64,000 nucleotides of DNA from Monoraphidium neglectum (GCF_000611645.1 NW_014013624.1:42985-106984), one strand, 5' to 3'. Positions 23,339 through 35,553 are shown, numbered from the stretch's first letter. The notes: a model not told the origin generated them from the letters alone. Numbers and translations: made by a program.

Positions 23339-25890
23339 ATGGGCAAGCACAGCCGCTCCCCTTCGCCGTCAGGCAGCGACAGTGAGTCTCAGACCCCTGG
23401 TCAACTGCAGATGCCACAACCATGTCCTTGCCATGCAGCAGCCAGCGCAGCTTCAAGCCGTTGCTTGCGTCCCTTGTGAATCGCTGCTCTTGCCCCTGCA
23501 GGCAGTGAGCACCGCCACAAGCACAAGAGGCACAAACAAAAGAAGGAAAAGCACAAGAAGGATAAGGTGTGCGCTAATGTATGCATGGCCAAAGGCGAGG
23601 ATGGTGGCTGGCTGTATGCCTGCATGACCATTCGTGTAGATTTCAGCATGCCAGTTTGCCAAGATGTTGCTACTCTTTCTGAGCCCACCATACGTCCTGC
23701 GTTCACCCCTCCCTCCTCCAAAGATTCCCTGGTCTGAGCAACTCTTCCACAACCACCCCGTACCCACTGCAGTCCAAGAAGCAAAAGCGCGCATCTCCCG
23801 ACCGCGACAAGGAGCGCCTGGAGGCCGCCAGAGCCTTCTTGCAGCAGGTTTGTTTGAGGCGAAAGGAGCCCCGGGAACAGCTGTGCAAGGCATTTTAATG
23901 CAGGTCTGCAGGCCTTTCGCACCCTTTGTGCCTCAAGAGGACCGAAACTCCTGGCACGCCCTTGCTTACCTGCAGGTGCTGAAGCAGGGCGGTGGCGGAG
24001 ATGCAGCTGCGGCGGCAGCTGCGGCCGTGTTTGCTGCAGAGAAGCAGGTTGCCAACGCAGCGACAGCGGCGGATGGGGGCAGCGGCGACAAAGCTAGCGA
24101 TAAGGCGGAGCAGAAGCGGCAGCGTCGGCGGCAGGAGCGACCGCCCAAGCCCAAGCCCCCTGGCGTGGGTGACATCACCGCGGCCGACTACTTTTCACGG
24201 GCGGCTGAATTCACTGCCTGGCTGCAGGAGGACCGTGTGCTGGTGCGGCATGAAGCAGGGGCCAGGAGGCAGGGGAGTGGTGTGGCAGGGTTTCGTTAAT
24301 GAAAGGTTTCCAGTGGGGTAGGGCGTGCGGCTGTTCAGGACGTGCCCTTGTTGAATTCGCCTGCTTGGCAATATCTATCCCCTTGCGCCTGGCTGTGCCC
24401 TGTACCCCTCGCCTCGCGTTCCCCCTACCCCCCACCCCCAAGTACTTCAACGAGCTGGGCGGGGACGAGGCGCGCTCGCTGTTCGTCGAGTTTGTCGAGG
24501 ATTGGAACGGGGGGCACGTGAGCACCACACCTCCACCTCAGCCGCGTTTGCAATGTGGTTTGATAGTTTCCCTGCATGCTGTGGCTGCTGCTGTTAGTTC
24601 GTTGTTGCTGCCACAGTTTGGCCTACATCAAGACTCACTCAAAACGCCTCGATTTGCCCCACGACAGCTGCCTCTCAAGTACTACAAGGTGTGAGGGGCG
24701 GGCTGCACTGTTGGGTGGGTTATGCTGATGCAGGTCCAGTCTTGCTAGGGTGCGTAAAATTGTCATCTGTCTGCACAACTTGCCACCAAACTTCCTTTGC
24801 ACACATTTTGTCTGCCCTTGCCTCAACTCCTTTGGCCCCCACCCCCCGGATCCCCAGGGCCTAGTGCTGGCGCCTACCAAGCGCACCACGCACGAGTGGG
24901 GCTTCACCGCCAAGGGCGGCGGCGGCAGGGGTGGCAGCATGTCGGCACTGATGGCGGATCAACAGCAGCAGCGGCATGAGGGACAGCTGGCAGCACGCGA
25001 GGCGGAGGGCAGAGAGAAGAGGAAGTGGCGGTCAGATCAGAAGGTGAATGGCGTGCATGCCATCAATGTCGATGGCAGGCCTGCGGCCGTCGATCATAGT
25101 GCGATACCCTTGCCTGGGCTCGTGCTGGTTCTTGTTCTCAGCTAATCCGCGTCAAACCTCGACGTCACTCTCAGGACCTTCTGGATGAGATGTTGCCCAA
25201 GGCCACTGGTGGGTAATCGGCTTCAAAGGGCAGGGCTGTTTTGACTTTTTCAGCGCGTGCAAGACAGATCGGCAGAGTGAGCATTGCCCGGCTTGGATGC
25301 TGCTTCTTGCCATCGCCGTGCTCATGGCAACAGCTCCCCCTGGCTTGGCATGAAGGTCGCGAGGCGCTGGTGGAGAAGCGCATGGCACGGCGCGAGGCGG
25401 CCAAAGCGCGGGAGGACAGCCCTGAGATGATGCGCGTCACAGGGGGCGGGGATGTCATGGGGGGCGACGACTCCTTCGCGGCAGCCAAGGCCAGGTATGG
25501 TGGCCTGAAGCCGCAGAGGTTGCGGTACAGGCAGAAGAGTGCCCTTGTGCAGGGCGCTGCGGCGTTGGAAAGGGTGATTACATGCGGGAGGGTCCCTCTG
25601 GCCAACTGCTGGCGCGAGGCTGCTTTTGCAGCCTGCAAGGTGATGATGATGGGACCAGCAGCCCAGGTGCTCAAGAGTCCCGGCCGCAAGACCCTTGTGA
25701 ACCTGTGCCCTTGCGCGTCAACCCAAACAGGGAGGCGTCCTACAATGCACGGCGCAACCAGCGCGACTTGGCCAAGCGGGAGCAGCTGACCCAGAAGCTG
25801 TCGGCGGCGCAGGAGGCTGAGGCGGCCAAGATGGCGCAGTTCAGAGCGCTGCTGGCGCACGGCCCCATCTCCATACCCAAGCGGCAGTGA
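23339..25890 (+). CDS. SCI1-like (style cell-cycle inhibitor 1) nuclear protein
   Basis: Ten exons join in phase to about 352 residues: 23339-23381, 23502-23566, 23773-23847, 23976-24236, 24443-24517, 24668-24688, 24858-25043, 25175-25208, 25356-25494, 25731-25890. The N terminus is short and Ser/Lys/His-rich (MGKHSRSPSPSGSDS, then HKHKRHKQKKEKHKK), a likely nuclear signal. The core ITAADYFSRAAEFTAWLQE, YFNELGGDEARSLFVEFVE, DWNGG and LPLKYYKG, followed by APTKRTTHEWGF, matches the conserved region of plant style cell-cycle inhibitor 1 proteins. The C-terminal part has DLLDEMLPKATGREALVEKR, DVMGGDDSF and a basic coiled stretch ending HGPISIPKRQ. Plant SCI1 is reported to restrain cell proliferation; the function in algae is unknown. 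An Ala-rich insert lies in exon 4. Confidence 0.8.
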
Positions 25891-25957
25891 TGCGGCTGCT
25901 GCAACACAACTGGCAGCAGCTCTGCAGCCTGGCATTATCTTGCTGTGCCCATGCTTA

Positions 25958-25962
25958 TGTAA
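25958..25962 (+). terminator. poly(A) signal TGTAA for the SCI1-like gene
   Basis: TGTAA 68 nt after the TGA at 25888-25890. Confidence 0.6.
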
Positions 25963-26832
25963 ATGGGGCTGCAGGTATCGACGCGCACTTTGAGCAGTGA
26001 ACTGGGACACGTACACATGCCCTGAGAAATTTCTCTCCTGCCAAGCATCTCCACCAGTGCCACTAGCGCGGCCCCAATATCTCCTCCGCGCTCCGACGCT
26101 GCCTTTCTACATGCTGGCATTTCTGCAGGCGAGCGGCATGCGCGAGCCATGCAGCCAGCCTTCAAGGACACGCGACGTACATCAGATTAACCCCTTGCCT
26201 TCCAATAGCAGGAATCAATAAACTGCTGCAGCCTGGTGCTGTGGCTGCCTGCAAACCGCATGGATGGCTCAGGCACCCACTAATTACTCACAATACATCT
26301 ATGTCCAACTCCTGGAGGCGGCATACAGTCAGCTTTCGCTTCACAATTTCCGTGAAGTTGCGGCATCAGTGCCAGCTCATTAACTGATGGTTCGTGGACC
26401 GCCGAAAACGAACGAACCTGCCAGGTCAGTGACATTCGTGTCAAAACTTCCCGAGCCTGTCGTCCCTACTTATTATAGCAATCTCCTTGCAAAGCATCAG
26501 TGTGTGGGTGTGACTCTCGCGACCCGTTGGACGTTGCGGTGCTCCTGCCCAGCCTTGGAAGCGTCGCGCCAGCAATTGCATCGCACCCCCTGGTGCGGTC
26601 ACTTGCATTGTAGTGGGGGCGCCACCGCTTTTGCAAGACCTGCACAGACCCGTTCACAGGCGCTCAGCAGCCCAAGCTCGGCACCAAGCTGAGTAATGCC
26701 TGCAGACCTGCCCGTTTGTGTTCCATTGCATTCCAGATCCTTCTGTCCCGTGCGCTGTCCCAGACCACCTGCTGACATGCCACGAGCCTTATCTCTCAAC
26801 AAACCTGTTTCCACTAGTTTGTATGTTTGCAG
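25963..26832. other. upstream region of the HSP20 gene, first exon not identified
   Basis: About 870 bp between the SCI1-like gene and the first recognisable HSP20 exon. It must hold the HSP20 promoter and probably its initiating exon. Candidate ATGs (for example 26387) give short frames that do not join the 26833 exon in phase. A TTC-rich stretch near 26330-26360 is only vaguely like a heat-shock element. Confidence 0.4.
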
Positions 26833-27551
26833 GACATTGTGGATACACCTCAGGCTTTCAACATCACGGTGGATGCACCCGGCATGGAGGATGGTGACAT
26901 CACCATCATTATGGAGGCTGGTGACGTGACCATCGCTGGCAAGAACAAGGCCGATAACGAGGACATGGACAAGGTGCATGGGTCAAGGCGGACAGGGGCA
27001 CAACATGGCAAGCACATCTGCTTATGCCGGACCATGTAATCAGTGCTGGCCAGGAGAGCAAGGGACGACGCAGCGCCTGCCAGGCTCAGTGAGTGTGGGG
27101 CAGCTGGCTGCAGTCTGCCGACATGAGCCTGCTGGACATGCGTGGGGTCCAACAGGTCGACGCGACGGGCGTGCCTTCCAGTGCGAACCGTTTATGGCAA
27201 ATGACCTGGCAACGCATCAAGGCAGCGTTGATTCCGTCCCACCGCACCCCGTTTCATGCCTCCTCTCATGCACCTCCACCCCATTTTGGCATGCACCCTA
27301 TCGCTCCCGTCAGGGCGCCCGTGTGCTGTGCCTTCAGTTCCTTCAGCCGCCCCTTCACGCTGCCCGACAATGTGGAAGAGGACAAGATTACCGCCAACCT
27401 GCACAATGGAGTGCTCGCAACCACTGTGCCAAAGGTTGCCCCGCCGCCCAAGCTTGCGCCGCGCCGCATTGCCTTAACCACATCGACCCCATCTTCGGCT
27501 GCGGCAGCCCAGGTGACTCATGGCCATTCCGAAGGCGCCACAACCCACTAG
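26833..27551 (+). CDS. HSP20 small heat-shock protein, N terminus not resolved
   Basis: Alpha-crystallin-type chaperone that holds unfolding proteins. The exon 26833-26973 reads DIVDTPQAFNITVDAPGMED and GDVTIAGKNKADNEDMDK, the first half of the alpha-crystallin domain. The second exon, ending at 27551, reads SSFSRPFTLPDNVEEDKI, TANLHNGVLATTVPK and APPPKLAPRRI, the end of the domain with the G-V-L-type motif and a C-terminal extension. The strand between the two (expected to contain a short Arg/Glu-rich segment) was not resolved, so one more small exon or a different donor is likely. The upstream methionine exon was not found, so the stated start is an exon edge and not a start codon. A TGTAA at 27780-27784 could be the poly(A) signal. 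Cell compartment is unknown. Confidence 0.75.
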
Positions 27552-27779
27552 GAGCATGATTGAGGGGGCTTCTGTACGTTGTTGTTGACCTGCTTTAAGG
27601 ACTACCAGCACCACCCCCGCCTGGTGTTTGTTAGGCCTGAGCCCAACAGCACGTAATGAAAAGTGGGTTAGTGACTGCAGTTTCTGCGAGTGCAGCATGT
27701 CCTGATTTGTCATCAATTCTCCTTGCATACATACCACTGATGCAACACTCTTGTGCGATTGCTCAGGTCAGCTTGCACC

Positions 27780-27784
27780 TGTAA
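27780..27784 (+). terminator. candidate poly(A) signal TGTAA for HSP20
   Basis: TGTAA about 230 nt past the HSP20 stop; the nearest one downstream. Confidence 0.4.
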
Positions 27785-27967
27785 CCGTGACTCACTCTCA
27801 TACATGCTGTCAGGCTGTGGGGGGCAGTGCTATCGACGAGCGCAGACCACAGTTGACCTGCGAACGCATGCCTGCAGGCGAGTCAATAATTTTCCCGGGC
27901 CCCGCACCCCCCAAAGGACCGAGGCCCCCTGACTGTGTTCAAATACAAAGAATTTCAGAGCGCCATG

Positions 27968-27972
27968 TTACA
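27968..27972 (-). terminator. candidate poly(A) signal TGTAA for the CBM20 gene
   Basis: The first minus-strand TGTAA seen past the stop at 28629. Confidence 0.4.
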
Positions 27973-28628
27973 AAATCAACCCGCGGCTGCGATGACTACC
28001 GCAGCTGTGGGCGACTCTAGAAAGTTGGTACACACATGGCAATACGGCCTCAATATCATGTGTCCGTTAAGGTGCCCACGTTGTCTGGCGTGTTCACATC
28101 GCACCTGCAGCGCTGCATCACAGGCCGCGGCTTCGCTTGACGTAGCAATGCTGCACATCATCAGCAGGGTGAAACGCACTCAACGGGCAAAACCTGACTG
28201 GGATGCCGGATCCCTGGAATGTTGCACACAACAGTCACGTTTCCCCCCGGCCACATGCCATTCGATTGGGGATATGGCCAATACATGCTCTCAACTTCAA
28301 CGCGACGGACCAAATCTGTGTTTGATACAGGATGTTGCTGGCAATCCTGCTGCATGCACAACCACTGGCGCAGCCCTGAGGGCCACGCATAAACTCATAT
28401 GGTGTACACAAGGTGCCGTGCAATACAACAGGCAGGTCAGCATGCATACGGCGATGAGGCCAAGTGACAAAAAGTCAGCTGGGGTCTGGATAGCCAGCCG
28501 CACCCGCCGCACACTCAAAGACTCTCTTTTCACGTGGACAGCACGCATCTTGCTCGACAGGGCCGGTGTTGCTGAAAGCGCGAGTCTCATTGGTCAGATT
28601 GATAAGCAGGGGCGAGGCCGTGCTATTA

Positions 28629-31308
28629 TCATGCGCCCATCCTGCGGCCAGCTGACGACATCAGCATCGCCACCACGACAGCCAGCGCCGAGGCCCGCGC
28701 CGCAAAGAGCCCGTCATTGAGGCTCGCAATGGTGGCAACTGTAGGTGCTGCGGCCACCTCAAGAGCCGCATCACGCTTGGCAGCCCTGCCCTGAGCTATC
28801 TGGGCGGTGAGGGTGCGGCAAGCGTCAGCCTTGGCCTCGATGCCGCCCAGAAGAGATTGCAGCTGCTGTCGCTGAGGGCCGGCGCCGCTGGGGGCCGGCA
28901 CCACCTGTGTAGGGCGGGCCACTGCAGTACCAGTGCTGCTTTGCGCGTCAACAGAAAGGACAACGTTTGAGGCTGCCGCCACCGTGGCCACACGCCCGGC
29001 CGCGGGGACCTCAGCCGTCTGTGGCGCGCTGCTGTGCTGCACTTCGGGGGGCGGGGCCTCCACCTCCGTGGGTGTGGAGCGCAGCTCCGTTTCCAGATAC
29101 GCTGCAGCCGCTGCTGCTGGCGCGCTGGTGGCCCCAGCTGCAGACCTGGTGGTGCGCTCCAGGACCGCCCGGAGCATGACGTGGGGATCCACCTCAGCTC
29201 GAAGGCTGTCGGCACTGAACATGAGTGCCCCGCCCTGATCCTCTGGGGTGGGCACGAGGGCCGCCGCCGGGCCGGCGGGGTCCTTGCCAGCCTGCCCTGC
29301 GGCGGTCTGCGGGGAGGTTGTGGCCGGAGGGGCCTCGTCGCTGAACACAGAGTCGCGCAGCTGAGGCATGGCGGGACCGACAGGCGCGGCAGGTTCGTCC
29401 GCCAGCAGGGAGGCTTGTGTCTTGCTGGCTGCCCAGGCTGCAGCCAGATTGACCTGGTTCTCCAGGGCGGCAGTGGCGGCCTGTGACACCGCCAGGAGTA
29501 TGCAGCAGCGCGAGAGGGAAGTGGGCTCCTGGCAGTGCAGTGCAGTGCAGTGCAGCGCGGTGCAGTGCAGTGCAGTGCAGCGCGGTGCAGTGCAGTGCAG
29601 TGCAGTGCAGCGCGGTGCAATGCAGTGCAGTGCGCTGCAGCGCTCTGCACGCCGTGAGACAGGACCTTGCTGCAAGCACAGGTCTTTGTTTGGGGCAACA
29701 AGCGAATGGCTGTGCACCCAACATAACAGCACTTTGGCCCTCAAACAAATGGCAAACACCCCTGTCCAGCACAGCGAAATGTGGCCAGGCTTGCCTGCAG
29801 CTGGGCAAGGACTGTGGCGGCAACCTCGGCCTCGCACTCTGCGGCGCCCAGTGCGATCGCGCCGGCACTGGAGTCCCCACGGTCGAGTGCCTCATGCGCG
29901 ACCTGCAGCAGCTGATCCACCGTCGCGCCAAGGGCGCGCTCGCCCACGCCGCTGGGCACGGCAGCACCTGGCGTCCACGCAGTACCTGCTAGCCCCACCT
30001 CCCCGTCTGGCACTGATGGCGCAGAGTGCGTCGGGCCCGACAGCAGCACGGTGCGGCTCTGCTGGTGCCGGAGCGCTGAGGCGCGCCCCTCCAGGGCGTC
30101 CAGCCGTGAGCGCAGGAAGCTCCTGTCGGGGAGGGCTGCATGCACAGCGGGGAACGCACGCTGGGGGCTGGGAGCAGGAGTGTGTGCACGGGGGGATGGG
30201 GGGCACACAGCTGTGGCAAGTGCAGTGGCCAAGCGGGTGGCAGGGCAAGGTTCTGCAATGAACAATTGACCCGGGCGACAAACTTGAAGGCATGGCATGT
30301 GCCAGGCCGGGGTGGCTGCAGCGGGATCCGTCCTCACCCTTGACGCGCGTGTCGCTAATCTCGCCCCAGCTGCAAGCGACGCCCACGCTGCCCACAGGTG
30401 TGGCGGCATCAGTGGTGGCGGGCAGCGTGACTGCCCTGTTGCCGGTGCTGGTCTCCCAGCGCACACCGCCATTTGCCTCCTGCATGACCACCTTAAAGGT
30501 CACTTTGCCAGCCGGCAGGGGTATGTCCAGAGTCCAGGAGTGGCCCTCGTTCCAGGTCATTGTGGGGGCCTGGCGGCACAAAGTTTGATGTGGTTGCTGT
30601 GTAAGTAGCGCGCAGCAGCAAAAAACAGAGGCATGGCGAGATATGAGGCACAGGCGCAATGGCCAAGTAGGCTTGCCTTTTGGGCTAATAGCATGCATGT
30701 CGGCCACTCAGCTCCATCAAGGGTCGCCATCTGCACCCTCGACCACGTGAAGGGTGTCCCACCTTCTCCGGGGCCCACGCCCCAAGTTCCTCGAGTGCTC
30801 CGACCACCTTGAGCACCTGGCCAAACCTGAGGTGGTAAGACAGGGTTCAAACTGCGTTGCCTGCTGCTGCCGCAACAGCACGCCGCCACCGCACTCAGCA
30901 CGCCACAGTTTCCTGTACCGCTGTACCACCACGCAGAAGCAATTCCGGACGATGAGACCCCGACCACAATCTTTACCCTGCAAACCTGGTGACGTAGTGC
31001 GGGACGAGGAATTGGACCTTTATGCGATCGGCAGCAGCGGCCAGCACACTGGTGTCGGCATGCGCCGACATGATTGAGCCTGCTTGGTTGGCACGGCCGC
31101 AGTGCCTGCCGGGGCCGCCTATGGGCGGCAGAGTGACAACGCTCCCATCCGGCGAGAGGCGGTAAAGAGGCTGGCTCGCATAGTAGCGCTGCGCGGTGCT
31201 CAGGGCCCCCGCCGCAACGGGTCGTGCTGCAGTGTAGGTATGGTGGCGGGGTGCAGCGCCTGTCTGACGCCGAGTGACGCCGCGTGCAGGCAATCGTTCA
31301 GCTCGCAT
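28629..31308 (-). CDS. plastid CBM20 starch-binding protein with C-terminal membrane helix
   Basis: The N-terminal CBM20 is split over three in-phase exons. The first (ending 30986) reads DRIKVQFLVPHYVT; the second, 30826-30763, RFGQVLKVVGALEELGAWAP; the third, 30569-30338, APTMTWNEGHSWTLDIPLP, VTFKVVMQEANGGVRWE, NRAVTLP. Order and aromatic residues fit a starch-binding CBM20 (LG-x-W, the W-N-E-G-H strand, the V-x-W-E strand). The assumed start at 31308 gives an Arg/Ala-rich leader (MRAERLPARGVTRRQ) suited to plastid import; upstream in-frame Mets exist. Middle exons (about 30130-29800) form an Ala/Gln-rich helical stretch (LLQVAHEALDRG...). The last exon (about 29490-28629) is Pro/Ala/Thr-rich and ends SLNDGLFAARASALAVVVAM before a basic tail, a single predicted membrane helix. 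Joins between 30338 and 29490 are uncertain. Likely role: attaching something to starch, possibly a membrane. Confidence 0.75.
29532..29640. repeat. GCAGT-type minisatellite in a CBM20-gene intron
   Basis: About 20 copies of the pentamer tgcag with regular variants (cgcgg) in blocks, on the plus strand. It lies in or at the edge of an intron between the coiled middle and the C-terminal exon of the CBM20 gene. Confidence 0.85.
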
Positions 31309-32555
31309 GTGGCACAGGGGCGCTCGCCAAAGACTGAAACCTGCTGTGGTGCATCGATCGGGGTAGATTTGATGAGGATCGCGAGGCATCGAGGTGCTGA
31401 CAACCATAGCGAAGCCTAGCGTTTTCGCGAAGCCTCCACAGCCCGTCGCACGTGCGCGTCTTGAGCGCACCCGCCGTATGATCTATCCTTATCATTTGGA
31501 TGCTGGCTCCGGGCCAGAAAGCGCTTATTGACAACGTGTTGTCACTGAGTCACGGCCCCTGTGCGATCAGCAAGCCCGAAGAGGGGCTGAAAGCCATTGT
31601 ATGCACATCAGAGGGAGTTGAAACATATTCTAGGCAACTATGGGATGTATGTTGACCTCCTCAACCACCCTCGCTGGCTTTCGACACCCGGTTACACAAG
31701 TAGCAGCCAACACAGAGCGATACCGGATGCTATTATTTTTGTGATGGACGAATAAATAGCATGTTTTCACAGCAAATGTGCCACTGCCTTCTTTGATCAC
31801 GGTGTTTGATCTAATCGTGCAACACAAGCCCCGATCGAGGTATTCTGACCCCATCAACCGTGCCATCAGTACTATCGAATCCTAAAGCATACTGAGTTGA
31901 AGCCTCGGCGGCTTCACCGTGGGGCGCAGCACCTGTAGAGTAAACATCTGCGTGCTAGCCAATCCTGGTGCTGCTCTCGCCGCAAGCGATCGTGAAGGAA
32001 GCGATCGGCCTTGCAAAGAGCAAGTCATAGCACAGGCGACCACGCTTATGGATTAACTGCGACCGGTTAGGGGAGCAGCGGAGGCGACGGCCTTGCACGC
32101 AGTGGCTTGGCCGGAGCGGCACCACCGCCATGCCGCCCCCACGGTTGCCCCGCTACGGCAGCGCCTCGCGCCTTGAGCCCAGGGCAGGATCCGGACTTGA
32201 GCTGCAGCCCCTTGGAGACCTGGTGCGTTGGAAAGGGGGTTGGGCCAAGGCCTGGTTGCTGCTACGCTCGGTTGGGCAGCAGGCTTGCTTCGGCAGTTGA
32301 CCCCAGCCTCACGCGCCTCGCAGCTCCGCGCATGCAGAGCCCTGTCGACCAGCCCTTGCTCGGCTGCCGCCTTTGTTAACATGACAAATCAGCTTTTTGA
32401 TTGAATTGGCGTTGCCTCACCTGCAAGGGGCCAAGAGCCATCTGAAAGCAGAATGCGTTGGCGACAGCGCCCATGCAACCAGCCGGCGGCGCAATTTGCA
32501 GAGGCCATATACCCTCATCGTGATCAACCTTGTTGCACTACCTGTCCTCCAAATC
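31309..32555. promoter_or_regulatory. 1.25-kb divergent intergenic region
   Basis: Separates the CBM20 gene (minus) and the AAAP permease gene (plus). In-frame Met codons for the CBM20 protein continue up to 31470. The stretch 31480-31960 is AT-rich. Nothing coding was recognised. Confidence 0.45.
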
Positions 32556-33438
32556 ATGGTACAGGAGCATGCGGACCGCATGGGCAGTGAAGGGCTGAAA
32601 CACTCTGAGATCTACGCGCAGTACGGCCTCACCAAGAGGCGCAGCTGCTGGGAGTGGATGCACACAGAGGGTGGGTGGGGCCGACCGTGTAGGGGGTTCG
32701 GTAGTCTGGGGACCTGAATGACGGGGGGAAAACTGCCTTTTGCATAAGCTTGCTGGGCAAGTGGTGCAGCTTAGCCTGTTGTATGCCAAGGTGCCTTGGG
32801 TGCTGAGCCCCCTCCCTCCGGTGTCCTGGATCAGGGGGTTGGGTGATGGCGTGCTTCCACATCATCACGGCCATCATTGGAGCCGGTGTGCTGGGCCTGC
32901 CCCATTCACTCTCCATGCTGGGATGGTTGGGGGGATCCATCGCGCTGGTGGTGTTTTGCGGCGTCACCCTGTGGTGCAGCTTCATGCTGAGTGACATGTA
33001 CGAGGTGGACGGCCGCAAGCACGGGACCTATGGCGACGCCGTGATCAGTGTGTTGGGTGAGGGGCACATTTTGTTTGTTGCGCAGGGCATGTTTGTAGCC
33101 GCAGACACAACGCCTTAAGCCAGGTCCTGAATTTTATGCTTCTGCAGCAGCGCTGCTCACTCGTTGTTTGCACACAGCCAAGGGCCCGAATGAGTCGGCC
33201 GTGCCCTGGTTTGACACGTCCTGCGGCTTGCCCATGGCGTTTAGCCACTCTCCAACGCCCCTATGATCGTTGAGCTGCTGAAACGTGACCTCAAATCCAG
33301 GACGTGGCAGTGCTGTGGCTGTTACTGTATGCCAACTGTCCAACCTGGTGCTGTCCTCCATTGGTTACAGCGTCGCTGCGGGGGAGAGCATGAAGTGAGA
33401 AGGACTGGGGCGCCGCAGAGGGACATAGCCTGTGTGCG

Positions 33439-33478
<40 letters not shown>

Positions 33479-35553
33479 GTGGTGGGGGGGTGGGGGGGCT
33501 TGGACCAGTGAGGAGGGGGCAGCAGGAGTGACAAGAAGCTGCAGGCCTGTCTGGATTTTCGCCTGCCTGTGAGGTCGACATCGTCCTCCACCAGGCACGG
33601 CGCAAGAAGGCAAGGCTCACCACCACTTCCCTCGTCCTCGGCTGCCCGCCGCCACCTGCCTCGCTCCTCAGGATGGTGGTGCACAGCCACTGTGACGTCC
33701 GCGATACTGGCTGCGGCAGCACCGTGTGGCAAATGTCCATCGTGTTCGGCATCACGCAGCTGTTCTTCAGTCAGATGCCTACGCTGGAGTCGGCCTGGTG
33801 GTCGTCCATGGTGGGAGCGGCCATGTCTGTCCTTTACAGCACAGCTGCACTCGGCATGGGCGCGGCGAGTGGTGCGCGTTCATGTGGGTTTGGGGGGGGG
33901 GTGAAATGTATGTGTGTTTGTGGCGGGGGGGATGCAGGGGAGGGAGGCAAGTGCGCAGAAGATTGGATGGCAGATTGCCACGCTCCGTGATGTCACTACT
34001 CATCCTCAAATCCCCGGTGACAACGGCTATCACATGCGCGTCAGCAGCCAATGCATCAAACTTGACTATAGTGGGGCGCAAACTGGAGCCGCGTGTCAAG
34101 GCATTTGGTGTGTTCAACGCCCTTGGGGCTATCGCCTTTGCCTACTCTTTCTCAGCTGTGCTGTTGGAGGTCCAGGTGGGGCTGGAATGCAAGATGCGTG
34201 ATGGCGGGCTCCTGTAAGCATTGGCTGGGGAAGGGCCTTGGCCGCGAAACCAGTGCGCCGGGTTGGCAAGGCGCCTGCACCCACAGCTGTTGCAGGACGT
34301 GGCCCAGCAGGGCAGCCCCGATGTCCCGCTCCATGTCCCCCCGCTCATTCACCCCGCCCCCTCTCAGGACACCATCCACGAGCCCCCCAAGTCCAAGCTT
34401 ACCATGCGCAGGGCTGTGGGGGCGTCCATGGCGGTGACCTTTGTGTTTTACGTGGGCGTCGGCTTTGTGGGTTACGCCGCGTTGGGGGACGCCACGCCCG
34501 GCAACATTCTCACCGGCTTCAACTCCCCAAAGGCCCTCGTCACTGCTGCTAATGCAATGGTGCTGGTTCACATGGTGAGGGCAGCTGGAGGTGTGGGGGT
34601 GGGAGGTGGGCGCAAACATTGTGCAAGCCTGGGAGGGGCAACATGGCAGGCGTGTCCGAACCTGGGCCTGTACCCCTGCCTGCTGCAGAAATAATGGCTG
34701 TGTCAACTTTCTGACGTTGGACACCATGCATCATGATGTCACGCGGCCTGGCTCTGCACCTGTCCATGTCTCCCTTGCTGCCTCCCCTGCGCGTCCCTTC
34801 CGGTTTCTCGTCCTCCCCTGCCAAGGTCCCAGCTTACCAGGTGTTCAGTCAGCCAGTGTTCCACATGATGGAGGAGGCCCTGGGCAGCAGGTGGAGCATG
34901 CTCAAGGCGCGGCCACTACCCATGAGGCTGGTCCTACGCAGCCTTTATGTAGTGGGCACTACCGCTGTGGCCTGCGCAATGCCCTTCTTTTCGGGTAAGG
35001 CTGGAGTGCATGGGCGTGCTTTCGTTTGCGCACAGCATGTGCGCTCCTGCGTGCCAGTTGATACGAGCGTGGAGTTATTGCATGTTCGTGCATGTGCGTG
35101 CGTGCGTGCGTGCGTGCCTGCGTGCCTGTGTGTGTCTGGGGGGGGTGCTTTGTTGCGTGTCGAGCACTATTGGGTCTGAAGGCAGTGCAGGGGGCGGGTA
35201 GCTGATGCACAGCTCCTGAATTCAGGTTGCTGGTCGTGCGCCCCATGCTGGTTGTGTGCCCCCTGCTCTTCAACAAACCACCAACTCAACAACCCGTCCT
35301 TGTACTGGCCTGGCCTCATCTGGGCCTCTTCAAAGACATCATCGGCCTGATCGGGGCCATCACGTTCTGGCCCTCCACAGTGTACTTCCCCATCACAATG
35401 TATGCCAAGGTGCACTCACCATTACCCTGGCAGCGGGCCGTAATGCAAGTTGTGAATATATCCTGCTGTGTGGTCTCAGTGCTGGCTGCGGTGGGTTCTG
35501 CTTGGAATATCGCACAGGACAGCCATTCATACGCTTTGTTTGGGGCAGGTTAG
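32556..35553 (+). CDS. AAAP-family amino-acid permease
   Basis: Proton-coupled amino-acid transporter of the amino acid/auxin permease family, a membrane protein of about ten helices. Eight exons join in phase to about 450 residues: 32556-32670, 32835-33056, 33301-33394, 33672-33871, 34048-34175, 34368-34574, 34826-34994, 35336-35553. Landmarks: cytosolic N terminus with KRRSCWEWMHTEGG; first helix FHIITAIIGAGVLGLPHSL; LGWLGGSIALVV; SNLVLSSIGYSVAAGESM; FGITQLFFSQMPTLESAWW; FGVFNALGAIAFAYSFSAVL with the substrate-site region; DTIHEPPKSKLTMRRA; FVGYAALGDATPGNIL; YQVFSQPVFHMME; and the final DIIGLIGAITFWPSTVYFP. The set is complete and resembles plant AAP-type proteins. Substrate range and membrane cannot be told. 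Confidence 0.92.
33429..33479. repeat. TG microsatellite in an AAAP-gene intron
   Basis: Nearly pure (TG)n with two TGCG variants at its left end, in the intron after exon 3; a G-rich tract follows directly. Confidence 0.9.

Larger units (their letters stand above)
27552..28628. other. convergent intergenic region, no confident gene
   Basis: Holds the 3' UTRs of HSP20 (plus) and of the CBM20 gene (minus). A minus-strand TGTAA lies at 27968-27972, which would give the CBM20 gene a 3' UTR of about 650 nt. A 261-codon plus-strand frame starting at 27935 has no motif and non-coding-like composition. Confidence 0.45.

Noticed and set aside
26330..26365. Heat-shock element upstream of HSP20
   Set aside because: TTC/GAA units are present but the spacing does not fit nTTCnnGAAn repeats.
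27935..28720. 261-codon plus-strand open frame
   Set aside because: No recognisable motif, composition unlike the neighbouring exons, and antisense to the CBM20 gene end and its 3' UTR.
31630..31866. 78-codon minus-strand frame in the divergent intergenic region
   Set aside because: Short, AT-rich, no motif or splice partner.
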